Below, piece by piece: positions 1-5,931 of a stretch of DNA of 11,644 nucleotides. The position numbers and the translations under genes are program-made. The stretch is from Acholeplasmataceae bacterium (GTDB lineage: Bacteria > Bacillota_I > Bacilli_A > Acholeplasmatales > Acholeplasmataceae): contig JAQVBA010000034.1 of NCBI GenBank assembly GCA_028690555.1, positions 1-11,644 on the forward strand, read 5' to 3'. The notes beneath the pieces were generated by a model. It was given only the letters and a program-made list of their open reading frames with translations, made no database searches and was not told the DNA's origin. Each line of letters starts with the position of its first letter. Within the stretch, counting starts at the first letter, position 1.

Positions 1-477
1 TGCAAATTGAGCTTCAAGTGCTTCTTGAACAACTTTTAAGTTCTTCGAAGATTCACGGAAACTAACCTTTTGACCTGGAACAAGACGGTATGATGGAATA
101 TCAACCTTTTTACCATCCACTAAGAAATGACCGTGATTGACGAGTTGGCGAGCTTGTGAACGCGTACGTGCGAATCCTAAGCGATACACCACATTGTCAA
201 GACGAGATTCTAAGAGACGTAAGAAGTTTTCACCATGTTTACCTTTGATCTTGCCTGCTTCGTTGAATGTCTTTCTAAATTGTTTTTCTGACATACCATA
301 AGTGAATCTTACTTTTTGTTTTTCATGGAGCTGAGTACCGTAATCACTTAATTTAGAACGACGTTGACCGTGTTGACCTGGAGCATAAGGACGTTTCTTT
401 AATTCTTTTCCAGTTTCTGAAATTGAATAACCTAAACGACGTGATATTTTCCAAGATGGTCCTGTGTAACGTGACAT
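1..477 (-). CDS. rpsD: 30S ribosomal protein S4, partial (3' end beyond window)
   Basis: Primary 16S rRNA-binding protein that nucleates assembly of the 30S body and, in many bacteria, represses its own synthesis. The minus strand reads 159 residues from the ATG at 477, opening MSRYTGPSWKISRRLGYS, a typical bacterial S4 start. The family is about 200 residues, so roughly 40 C-terminal residues lie outside the window. The RNA-binding S4 domain spans about residues 88-140 (LESRLDNVVYRLGFARTRSQ and onward). The N-terminal region has no cysteines, so this is the zinc-independent form. A strong GGAGG at 486-490 sits 8 nt before the ATG. The gene has its own promoter and a roughly 157-nt leader (separate entries). 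It lies downstream of and in line with the sulfoxide reductase gene, with no terminator between them, so read-through from that gene is also possible. Confidence 0.98.
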   Translation of the reverse strand, partial: MSRYTGPSWKISRRLGYSISETGKELKKRPYAPGQHGQRRSKLSDYGTQLHEKQKVRFTYGMSEKQFRKTFNEAGKIKGKHGENFLRLLESRLDNVVYRLGFARTRSQARQLVNHGHFLVDGKKVDIPSYRLVPGQKVSFRESSKNLKVVQEALEAQFA

Positions 478-634
478 AATTTTTACCTCCTTTTTATTTT
501 TGGTGGTAAAAACTGCAAAATATTTTTATAAATTGTATCCCGATGTTCTGTTCACCTTAAAGCAGAAAGGTTACTAGGGGCGCCATTTGGTAGGGATCTC
601 TAATCTATAAAGCATTCGCCTGCTTTTTACCGAC
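478..634 (-). promoter_or_regulatory. rpsD leader RNA, probable S4 autoregulatory element
   Basis: About 157 nt separate the predicted transcription start from the rpsD ATG. S4-binding leaders upstream of rpsD are known in Firmicutes. On the minus strand GGTAAAAA occurs twice, at 631-624 and at 487-480, the second overlapping the Shine-Dalgarno sequence. A single TTTTTACC at 512-505 can pair with either copy. The proximal pairing extends by two C-G pairs after one mismatch, closes an 11-nt A-rich loop and masks GGAGG. The distal pairing extends by GCA/TGC (623-621 with 517-515) across a 2-nt bulge and would free the ribosome site. Inside the leader, ACCTT/AAGGT can form a small hairpin and ATCCC/GGGAT a longer-range helix. 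The complementarity is seen directly. Control by S4 is inferred from the gene's position and the family. Confidence 0.7.
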
Positions 635-640
635 TGATTT

Positions 641-669
641 ATTTTACCCTATAGGGGTTTATTTGTCAA
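641..669 (-). promoter_or_regulatory. rpsD promoter
   Basis: The minus strand has TTGACA (-35) at 669-664, a 17-bp spacer and TAAAAT (-10) at 646-641, close to the housekeeping sigma consensus. The -35 lies beside and just touches the last codons of the upstream sulfoxide reductase gene (stop at 659-661), so the two units are packed together. The spacer contains a perfect 10-bp palindrome, CCCTATAGGG, at 647-656. The predicted start near 634 falls right before the first helix strand of the leader. Confidence 0.85.
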
Positions 670-1108
670 TTGATTTTACTAAGATATCAACAAGTGATTC
701 AAAGAACTCAACTAAGTCTTGATCAAACCGGTTGAAAACTGGACTATCAACATCTAAAACACCATAGAGTTTATCATTGACTATAATTGGAACGACTACT
801 TCAGAACGACTATGACTATCACATGCAATATGATTCGCATGGCTTAATACATCGTCTATAACGAGTGTTTCTCTTTTGATGGCTGCTTCACCACATACAC
901 CTTTGCCTAATTCAATCGAAGAACATGCGACTTTTCCTTGAAAAGGTCCTAAAATTAGCTTTTTACCATCAAATAAATAAAAACCTGCCCAGTTAAGGTT
1001 TTCGATGTTTTCAAAAATAAATGCTGAAGTGTTTGATAACACAGAAATTTCAGCAGGTTGAGTTTGTAATAATGCGTCTAAAGATTCGCATAATATGTTA
1101 TATTTCAT
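659..1108 (-). CDS. msrC: Free methionine-(R)-sulfoxide reductase (GAF-domain fRMsr)
   Basis: Cytoplasmic enzyme that reduces free L-methionine-(R)-sulfoxide to methionine using a cysteine relay, part of oxidative-damage repair. The 149 residues form one GAF domain. The three family cysteines are C62, C72 and C96, spaced 10 and 24 as in E. coli fRMsr (84, 94, 118), in the contexts KVACSSI, GVCGEA and HIACDS. The acidic active-site residues also match: E103, D119 and D121 (LDVDS). The N-terminus is about 20 residues shorter than in the E. coli enzyme. The ATG at 1108 is preceded by GGTGAT and an extended -10. The Bacillus relative is YtsP, which from memory also lies near rpsD. The gene is divergent from thiI and runs straight into the rpsD promoter. 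Confidence 0.93.
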   Translation of the reverse strand: MKYNILCESLDALLQTQPAEISVLSNTSAFIFENIENLNWAGFYLFDGKKLILGPFQGKVACSSIELGKGVCGEAAIKRETLVIDDVLSHANHIACDSHSRSEVVVPIIVNDKLYGVLDVDSPVFNRFDQDLVEFFESLVDILVKSIDK

Positions 1109-1127
1109 AGATTCATCACCACGAATT

Positions 1128-1136
1128 ATTATAACA
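1128..1136 (-). promoter_or_regulatory. Extended -10 promoter of the methionine sulfoxide reductase gene
   Basis: The minus strand reads TG-T-TATAAT, with TG at 1136-1135 and TATAAT at 1133-1128. This is a full extended -10; no convincing -35 is present at the usual distance. The predicted start near 1121 leaves only about 12 nt before the ATG at 1108, just enough for the GGTGAT ribosome site. Confidence 0.7.
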
Positions 1137-1140
1137 TATA

Positions 1141-1149
1141 TGGTAAAAT
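1141..1149 (+). promoter_or_regulatory. Extended -10 promoter of the thiI operon
   Basis: The plus strand reads TG-G-TAAAAT, with TG at 1141-1142 and TAAAAT at 1144-1149. No clear -35 is visible. A start near 1156 would leave about 10 nt before the thiI ATG, with GGTGAT at 1157-1162 as ribosome site. This -10 and the opposing one (1128-1136) are only a few bases apart, in a 57-bp divergent intergenic region. Confidence 0.65.
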
Positions 1150-1165
1150 AAAGAATGGTGATTTC

Positions 1166-2443
1166 ATGAAGAAGAAAATTTTAGTCCGCTTTGGCGACTT
1201 AATGCTCAAGGGAAAAAATATTGGTTTTTTTATCAAACGACTACACGCCCATGTCAGACTAAAATTAAGTCCATATGACGTAAGTTGTGAATTTAGACAT
1301 GACAGGATTTTTATTGATTATCAAGAAAAAGATGAAGCACTGATCATCCGTGATTTAAAAGAGATTCAAGGCATTCATTCTTTTAGTATTGTGTATGTTT
1401 CTAATCCCAACTTAGAGTCGATGATTGCCTGTGGCACTTATGTTTTAGATCAAGAAGCAACCACACCGATGATACGCATTAAAATCGAATCTAAGCGAGT
1501 AGATAAAACTTTCCCATATACGAGTCAAGATTTGTCAAAAACTATTTCAGGACCGATTTTAGCTGGTGCAAAACTAAAGTATGTTGTTGATGTTCATCAC
1601 CCTGATGAAGTTTTAAACATTGAAGTGAGAAAAGACCATGCATATCTTTATTTAAAGCAAATAAAAGGTGCCGGTGGTTACCCATATGGTACTGGAGGTA
1701 AAGCACTACTCATGCTGAGTGGTGGTATTGATAGTCCAGTCGCTGGGTATTTAGCGATGAAGCAAGGTATCGATCTAGAATTAATTCATTTTGAATCGAC
1801 ACCACTAACACCGATTGAGTCTGCTCAAAAAGTAGTTGAATTGGCGAAGGTTTTATCAAAGTATACGTTATCTGGTCAAATCCGTCTACACATGGTTCCA
1901 TTTAAAGACATTCACGAAGCGATATTATCAAACGTTTTTGACCCATATATCATCACTGTAATGCGTCGAATGATGTATCGAATTAGTGAAAAATTCGCAA
2001 GAAAAACAAAAAATCTTGCCTTAGTCAATGGTGATTCCATTGGCCAAGTCGCAAGCCAAACCTTACAAAGTTTAGGGGTCGTTGAAGCTGTTACTAAATT
2101 ACCAATCATTAGACCGCTTGTCACGATGGATAAAACAGATATTATTCAATTATCTCAATCGATTGATGCATTTAAGATTTCCATTCAGCCATTTAATGAT
2201 TGTTGTAGTGTTTATTTACCAAAATCTCCGGTCACTAAGCCGATGGAAGTTTATGCAAAAAAATATGAACAATCGTTTGATTATGAAAAAATGATAGAAG
2301 AAACGGTTAAAAATATTAAAACAATGGAAGTTAATTCAAAGATGAATCTAGAATTAAGCCATTATGGATTCTCAGTAAGTGAAGCGATAGAATCTTATGT
2401 TAAAGAAAGAAGTGACGATATTGATCACATCGAAACAAAATAG
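1166..2443 (+). CDS. thiI: tRNA 4-thiouridine synthase ThiI (no rhodanese domain)
   Basis: ATP-dependent enzyme that adenylates U8 of tRNA and inserts sulfur to make 4-thiouridine; in many bacteria it also serves thiamine thiazole synthesis. The 425-residue protein has an N-terminal ferredoxin-like/THUMP region (about 1-170), then a PP-loop pyrophosphatase domain opening with SGGIDS at 185-190. The conserved FNDCCSVYLPKSPVTKP segment holds C346 and C347, near the position of the catalytic Cys that works with the rhodanese Cys in E. coli. The protein ends without a rhodanese domain, as in Bacillus ThiI, where the partner cysteine desulfurase NifZ donates sulfur. No such desulfurase gene is in this window. 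It is first in a tight operon, and its 3' end overlaps the next gene. Confidence 0.97.
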   Translation: MKKKILVRFGDLMLKGKNIGFFIKRLHAHVRLKLSPYDVSCEFRHDRIFIDYQEKDEALIIRDLKEIQGIHSFSIVYVSNPNLESMIACGTYVLDQEATTPMIRIKIESKRVDKTFPYTSQDLSKTISGPILAGAKLKYVVDVHHPDEVLNIEVRKDHAYLYLKQIKGAGGYPYGTGGKALLMLSGGIDSPVAGYLAMKQGIDLELIHFESTPLTPIESAQKVVELAKVLSKYTLSGQIRLHMVPFKDIHEAILSNVFDPYIITVMRRMMYRISEKFARKTKNLALVNGDSIGQVASQTLQSLGVVEAVTKLPIIRPLVTMDKTDIIQLSQSIDAFKISIQPFNDCCSVYLPKSPVTKPMEVYAKKYEQSFDYEKMIEETVKNIKTMEVNSKMNLELSHYGFSVSEAIESYVKERSDDIDHIETK

Positions 2444-3119
2444 TAAATTTAAATATTGGATGAAACTAAAAATTAAAAAATATCGCGATGAGTATCGCCA
2501 GTTTTTAGTTTTTGGTGAGCACCAAATTGAAAAAGCAAAACAAAGTGGACTGATTGAAGAAATGGTGACTTCGAACGAAAATGTTACGGGAACACTCATA
2601 TCGATTGATTTGATGAAGGACTTACAACTTGCTGAAACATATTTTGATACACTTGCTGTTTGCAAGTTTAATGATCAAAAGATGAAAAGCTCTCGTGTTT
2701 TGTTTTTAGATGATATTCAAGATCCCGATAATTTAGGTGCACTGATTCGTTCTGCGGCAGCTTTTGGATTTCATCAAGTAATTACGAGTCATAAATCTGC
2801 TGATTTTTATAACGAGAAGACTATTAGAGCTGCAAAAGGATCGATTTTTGATGTTGAGCTTAGTCGTGGACCAATTGTAGATTACATTAAACAATATAAA
2901 GCGTTAGGATTTAAGATCATTGGTGCAGATGCTCATGGCACCAAGCAACATATATCTTACGATCAATTAGGTCTTGTTTTAGGAAACGAAGGACATGGAT
3001 TAAGCTCTGAAGTTAAAGCGTTATGTGATGCTTTTTATACCATCGACACGATGAAAGTCGAAAGTTTAAATGTTAGTGTTGCGGGTGGCATATTAATGCA
3101 TCAGTGGAGGTTATCATGA
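2421..3119 (+). CDS. SpoU/TrmH-family RNA 2'-O-methyltransferase
   Basis: Predicted S-adenosylmethionine-dependent 2'-O-methyltransferase of rRNA or tRNA with a C-terminal SPOUT trefoil knot and an N-terminal substrate-binding domain. From the TTG start it is 232 residues. Motif 1 is DIQDPDNLGALIR at 98-110 (N104, R110), motif 2 is LGNEGHGL at about 187-194 and motif 3 is ESLNVSVAGGILMHQW at 214-229. It resembles Bacillus YsgA and RlmB-like proteins; the exact target nucleotide cannot be read from sequence. I chose the TTG at 2421 because AGAAAGAAGTGA (2404-2415) lies 5 nt upstream and the protein then begins ITSKQNSK as relatives do. An in-frame ATG at 2397 would add 8 residues. Its TGA stop overlaps the next ATG as ATGA. 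Confidence 0.9.
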   Translation: MITSKQNSKFKYWMKLKIKKYRDEYRQFLVFGEHQIEKAKQSGLIEEMVTSNENVTGTLISIDLMKDLQLAETYFDTLAVCKFNDQKMKSSRVLFLDDIQDPDNLGALIRSAAAFGFHQVITSHKSADFYNEKTIRAAKGSIFDVELSRGPIVDYIKQYKALGFKIIGADAHGTKQHISYDQLGLVLGNEGHGLSSEVKALCDAFYTIDTMKVESLNVSVAGGILMHQWRLS

Positions 3120-4015
3120 AACTAACAATTACAGGCTATTTTGATTTAAATCCATCACTCGATGATACAATTGAAATTTTAAAAAGAAATCAACTCTCGC
3201 AGGTGATATTAAGATCTTATAATCATCGTCCGCTTTTAGAGATGAATGATCAAGATATACGTGAACTTCAATTTAAGTTGAAAAGCGAAAAAATAGAGAT
3301 TGCAATGCTTGATACGATGATTGAACCATACCCCATCGAATCTAAGAAAAAACAAAAAGAAGCTTTGGATGAATTTATTTATTTTATTAAATTATCATCA
3401 AAACTCAAAGTCGATTATTTATTGATGGAACTTCCAGTTTTTCATGATTGTATCAAAGAGATTAAATCGATTGAAAAAGTTTTAGAACCATTTATTGAGC
3501 AAGCATTAATTAATCGTAAAACGATCGTGATTAAGCCATCTAAAGATTATCGAGCGAATGTCTATGCTTATCTAATCAAAAAAATGAAAACAGAAGCATT
3601 GAAGTTAGCATTTAATCCAGTGATGGTCATGAACCAAAATGAGTCAGAAACAACCGCATATCGTTTATTAAAAAAACATATGGTAGTTTTTATGGCTAAA
3701 GATCAAGACCGAATCAATGAACCACAACTCTTAGGTTATGGCAAGACAGATATGTTGAATTTATTTAAACGATTGATTCGAGACCGCTATAACGGTTTTG
3801 TATTTGCAGATCACGATTTTAGTGAAAAGGATTTAGTATTTGATCCAGAAAAAATTGGATTTTTTAAGCGTATATTTGGAAAAGAAAAGAAGCGCAAGGA
3901 GGCTTATCTCCAAACGCTTCAAAAAAGACTTTTTCCAAACGAGCCTGATAAAAAGATTTCAATTGATGACATCACCGATAATCAAATTAATGTATTAAAG
4001 GTCGTTTTCAAGTAG
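3116..4015 (+). CDS. Uncharacterised protein resembling xylose-isomerase-like TIM barrels
   Basis: I do not recognise a named family. The 299 residues alternate strand and helix segments in the style of sugar-phosphate isomerase/endonuclease IV-type TIM barrels: QVILRSY (29-35), YLLMELPVF (101-109), TIVIKPS (136-142), LKLAFNPV (162-169), VVFMAKDQD (190-198), QLLGYGKTDMLNLFKRL (204-220) and GFVFADHDF (227-235). The metal-binding Glu/His/Asp residues expected at several strand ends are not evident, so catalysis of the classical kind is doubtful. A basic C-terminal tail includes FGKEKKRKEAYLQTLQKR (254-271). The ATG at 3116 has GGAGG 5 nt upstream and overlaps the preceding TGA. Overlap with the methyltransferase suggests co-translation and possibly an RNA-related role (inference). 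Its last 21 bases overlap the 3' end of def on the other strand. Confidence 0.75.
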   Translation: MKLTITGYFDLNPSLDDTIEILKRNQLSQVILRSYNHRPLLEMNDQDIRELQFKLKSEKIEIAMLDTMIEPYPIESKKKQKEALDEFIYFIKLSSKLKVDYLLMELPVFHDCIKEIKSIEKVLEPFIEQALINRKTIVIKPSKDYRANVYAYLIKKMKTEALKLAFNPVMVMNQNESETTAYRLLKKHMVVFMAKDQDRINEPQLLGYGKTDMLNLFKRLIRDRYNGFVFADHDFSEKDLVFDPEKIGFFKRIFGKEKKRKEAYLQTLQKRLFPNEPDKKISIDDITDNQINVLKVVFK

Positions 4016-4567
4016 TTCAAATGCAGGTTTTGCATTGGGTAATTCAGGGAATAGTTTTGAAACATATAAAATGCCATCTAGATGATCGAGTTCGTGTTGA
4101 AAAACAATGCCAACATAGCCTTCAAGATGTAATTCAACGGGCATCACTTGATCGCTTGGGATATCATAACGCAAAGCTTCGATAACAATCGATTGGTATC
4201 TAGGCGTTAATCCTTCAGTCTCACGATCGACAGATAGACATCCTTCACCACCGGGTACATAGATGAGTTCTTGACTTTTCTTCGTAATCTTAGGATTGAT
4301 TAATGCGTGAGAGTATAAAACACCATCAAAGTCGTGTACATGAGCAACAAACATTCTTTTAGAGACGTTAACTTGGGGTGCAGCAATACCCACAGCGGGT
4401 CTTAGACCATATGTTTCACAGAGTTCATCATCTTGAGAATTTTTCACATACTCCATTAAATCAATTAATAATTTTTTATCTGCTTTGGTAAGTGGCAATT
4501 TGACTTCTTTTGCCACAGTTTCTAAAGTTTTATGTCCTTCTCGGATAATATTTTTCATTAAAATCAT
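3995..4567 (-). CDS. def: Peptide deformylase
   Basis: Metalloenzyme that removes the formyl group from the initiator methionine of nascent proteins at the ribosome. The 190-residue protein has all three family motifs: GIAAPQ (60-65), EGCLS (108-112, metal ligand C110) and HELDH (158-162, metal ligands H158 and H162, catalytic E159). Length and the insertion before motif II match the type 2, Gram-positive class. I chose the ATG at 4567: GAGGTG lies 6 nt upstream, and MILMKNIIREGHKTL aligns with the Bacillus start MITMENIVRDGHPTL. A GTG at 4576 overlaps that ribosome site and is unlikely. The gene stands alone on the minus strand between two plus-strand operons, and its stop lies inside the preceding plus-strand gene. 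Confidence 0.97.
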   Translation of the reverse strand: MILMKNIIREGHKTLETVAKEVKLPLTKADKKLLIDLMEYVKNSQDDELCETYGLRPAVGIAAPQVNVSKRMFVAHVHDFDGVLYSHALINPKITKKSQELIYVPGGEGCLSVDRETEGLTPRYQSIVIEALRYDIPSDQVMPVELHLEGYVGIVFQHELDHLDGILYVSKLFPELPNAKPAFELLENDL

Positions 4568-4586
4568 ACAAAACACCTCACTCTTA

Positions 4587-4595
4587 ATTATACCA
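4587..4595 (-). promoter_or_regulatory. Extended -10 promoter of def
   Basis: The minus strand reads TG-G-TATAAT, with TG at 4595-4594 and TATAAT at 4592-4587. No good -35 is seen. It is the same architecture as the promoters of the sulfoxide reductase and thiI genes. It lies directly against the rsuA ribosome site (4597-4603) on the other strand. I could not find a convincing plus-strand promoter for rsuA in this 44-bp gap. Confidence 0.7.
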
Positions 4596-4611
4596 TAAAG
4601 GAGACTAATGC

Positions 4612-5295
4612 ATGCGAATCGATAAATATTTGAGCGACTTGAAAATTGAGCGTAGAAGCAGGGTCAAAAATTATTTAAAGAGTCATGAGGTATGGATTGA
4701 TGGTGAAAGGATTAAAACAATTGATTTTAATTTTGATCCAAAAATAAGTGAACTTATCATAGATCATGAATTGATACCCTATATCGAAGATATGCATATA
4801 GTATTATATAAGCCTGAAGGTTATTTATCAGCGCACAAGGATTTAATGCATCAAACGATATTTTCTTTACTTGATCAGACACTCCATCGATTTGATTTTA
4901 AAATCGCTGGTCGCCTAGATTTAGATGCTGAAGGATTACTCATTTTAACCACCGATGGAAAATTTGTGCATGAAATTACACATCCTAAAAAGCATTTAGA
5001 TAAAGTATATGAGGTTATACTTGATCAAGCATTTATGGATCAAGAAGCCATGATGAAAGGCATCTTTGTTAAGGATGAATTTAATGAACCTTACGAAGCT
5101 AAAGCAAAAAATATTGAAGTTAACGAACATCATGTGACATTGACTATTGATATGGGCAAATTTCATCAAGTGAAGCGCATGTTTGAAGCACTGGGCTACC
5201 ATGTGATAAAATTAAAACGAATCAAGATTGGCCATTTGACATTAAGAGATTTAAAACCCGGTGAATATTACCAATTTGGGAAGGAAGAACTATAA
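4612..5295 (+). CDS. rsuA: 16S rRNA pseudouridine synthase (RsuA/RluB/E/F family)
   Basis: Isomerises a specific uridine in rRNA to pseudouridine; E. coli RsuA acts on U516 of 16S rRNA. The 227-residue protein has an N-terminal S4 RNA-binding domain (about 1-50, MRIDKYLSDLKIERRSRVKN) and a catalytic domain with GRLDLDAEGLLILTTDG at 100-116, in which D103 is the catalytic aspartate. The LYKPEG motif at 65-70 is also typical. The S4 domain and length fit RsuA best, but the exact target among RsuA, RluB and RluF types is inferred. AAAGGAG lies 8 nt before the ATG. The gene starts a three-gene unit: ylbF begins on the base after its TAA. Confidence 0.93.
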   Translation: MRIDKYLSDLKIERRSRVKNYLKSHEVWIDGERIKTIDFNFDPKISELIIDHELIPYIEDMHIVLYKPEGYLSAHKDLMHQTIFSLLDQTLHRFDFKIAGRLDLDAEGLLILTTDGKFVHEITHPKKHLDKVYEVILDQAFMDQEAMMKGIFVKDEFNEPYEAKAKNIEVNEHHVTLTIDMGKFHQVKRMFEALGYHVIKLKRIKIGHLTLRDLKPGEYYQFGKEEL

Positions 5296-5688
5296 ATGAC
5301 AGAAATCATCATTCAAGCATATCAAGTTCTTGATGAAATATTAAAAGACGAACATTATATTGAGATGAAAAGACTTAATCAATCAATTATAAAAAAATAT
5401 GAAAATGAAATATCTGCTTTCAATGAAGCCAAAGACTTATACAGCCAAATCATGCAAGAAGGTGGAACTTATCATCCTGATTTTAAAAGGGTTTCTAATT
5501 TGTTATCAGAAACCAAACGAAAACTTTATGAAACGGATGACATGAAGCGGTATGTGTTATTAGAGAAAACATTACAAACAGAAATTAACACATTTTTAGC
5601 AGATCTTACAGAGTTTATATCGCCACACATGAAAACACCAGATGTATTTGGAATTATCAAAAAAGGAGGAAGTTGTCATGTACGCTAA
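5296..5688 (+). CDS. ylbF: YlbF/YmcA-family protein (RicF-like, RNase Y accessory)
   Basis: In Bacillus, YlbF (RicF) joins RicA and RicT in a complex that directs RNase Y cleavage of mRNAs and affects competence, biofilm and sporulation. The 130-residue protein is nearly all helical and highly charged, as the family is, with the typical opening IIIQAYQVLDEILKDEHY and a central GGTYHPDFKRV segment. Its one cysteine, C127, is four residues from the C-terminus (GGSCHVR). The Ric complex is reported to bind iron-sulfur clusters through cysteines, so this residue may matter. The family call rests on sequence pattern plus the adjoining ylbG, the same neighbour as in Bacillus. The start lies directly after the rsuA stop, and AAGGAAG inside rsuA serves as ribosome site. 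Its end overlaps ylbG by 11 nt. Confidence 0.85.
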   Translation: MTEIIIQAYQVLDEILKDEHYIEMKRLNQSIIKKYENEISAFNEAKDLYSQIMQEGGTYHPDFKRVSNLLSETKRKLYETDDMKRYVLLEKTLQTEINTFLADLTEFISPHMKTPDVFGIIKKGGSCHVR

Positions 5689-5905
5689 TCGAATGGCTTA
5701 TATTGTATTTTTTCAAGGTAAGAAAGTTGTTGAAAAGTTGAAGACACTTCCAGTAGATATCGCTTATGTATCAGAAAAATCAAGTTATGCCATTATTTAT
5801 GGTGATAAAGATATTGAAGCAAATTTAAAAAAGCAATTAAAAGAAGTGAAAGGATTTAAACAATTAAGTCAATCAAATACTTACGATGAAAATTTAAATT
5901 TTTAA
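5678..5905 (+). CDS. ylbG: YlbG family (DUF2129) protein
   Basis: Small cytoplasmic protein of unknown function (75 residues), recognised by its size, the opening ANRMAYIVFFQGKKVVEKLK, the central AYVSEKSSYAIIYGD and its place right after ylbF. AAAGGAGG at 5662-5669 sits 8 nt before the ATG at 5678, which settles this start over an in-frame ATG at 5642. The gene overlaps the end of ylbF by 11 nt, so translation is probably coupled. In Bacillus, rsmD and coaD follow ylbG; here the unit ends and the rpsP promoter follows. Confidence 0.87.
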   Translation: MYANRMAYIVFFQGKKVVEKLKTLPVDIAYVSEKSSYAIIYGDKDIEANLKKQLKEVKGFKQLSQSNTYDENLNF

Positions 5906-5931
5906 TGTGTTAAGTAAAAATACTTGACACA
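5906..5931. repeat. Inverted repeat between ylbG and rpsP, overlapping the rpsP -35
   Basis: TGTGTTAAGTA (5906-5916) and TACTTGACACA (5921-5931) form an 11-bp stem with one G-T pair and an AAAA loop. The stem starts on the base after the ylbG stop and contains the rpsP -35 (5924-5929). It could be a weak terminator for the rsuA operon, though only a broken T-run follows, or a dyad operator acting on the rpsP promoter. Confidence 0.6.

Noticed and set aside
2397..2420. ATG at 2397 as start of the SpoU methyltransferase
   Set aside because: No good ribosome site precedes it, while AGAAAGAAGTGA is well spaced for the TTG at 2421 and relatives begin near that point. It cannot be fully excluded.
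2372..2665. Minus-strand open frame of 97 codons across the thiI/methyltransferase junction
   Set aside because: It is the antisense of two well-supported overlapping genes, has no ribosome site I can see and no recognisable domain.
4568..4576. GTG at 4576 as start of def
   Set aside because: It is part of the GAGGTG ribosome site for the ATG at 4567, and homology begins at MILMKNI.
4568..4611. Plus-strand promoter for rsuA between def and rsuA
   Set aside because: TATACC and CATAAA are the only -10-like strings and would place the start on the ribosome site; no credible -35. The rsuA promoter may lie inside def.
5642..5677. Longer start of ylbG at 5642
   Set aside because: AAAGGAGG at 5662-5669 lies inside that extension and fits the ATG at 5678; the extra residues are out of family.
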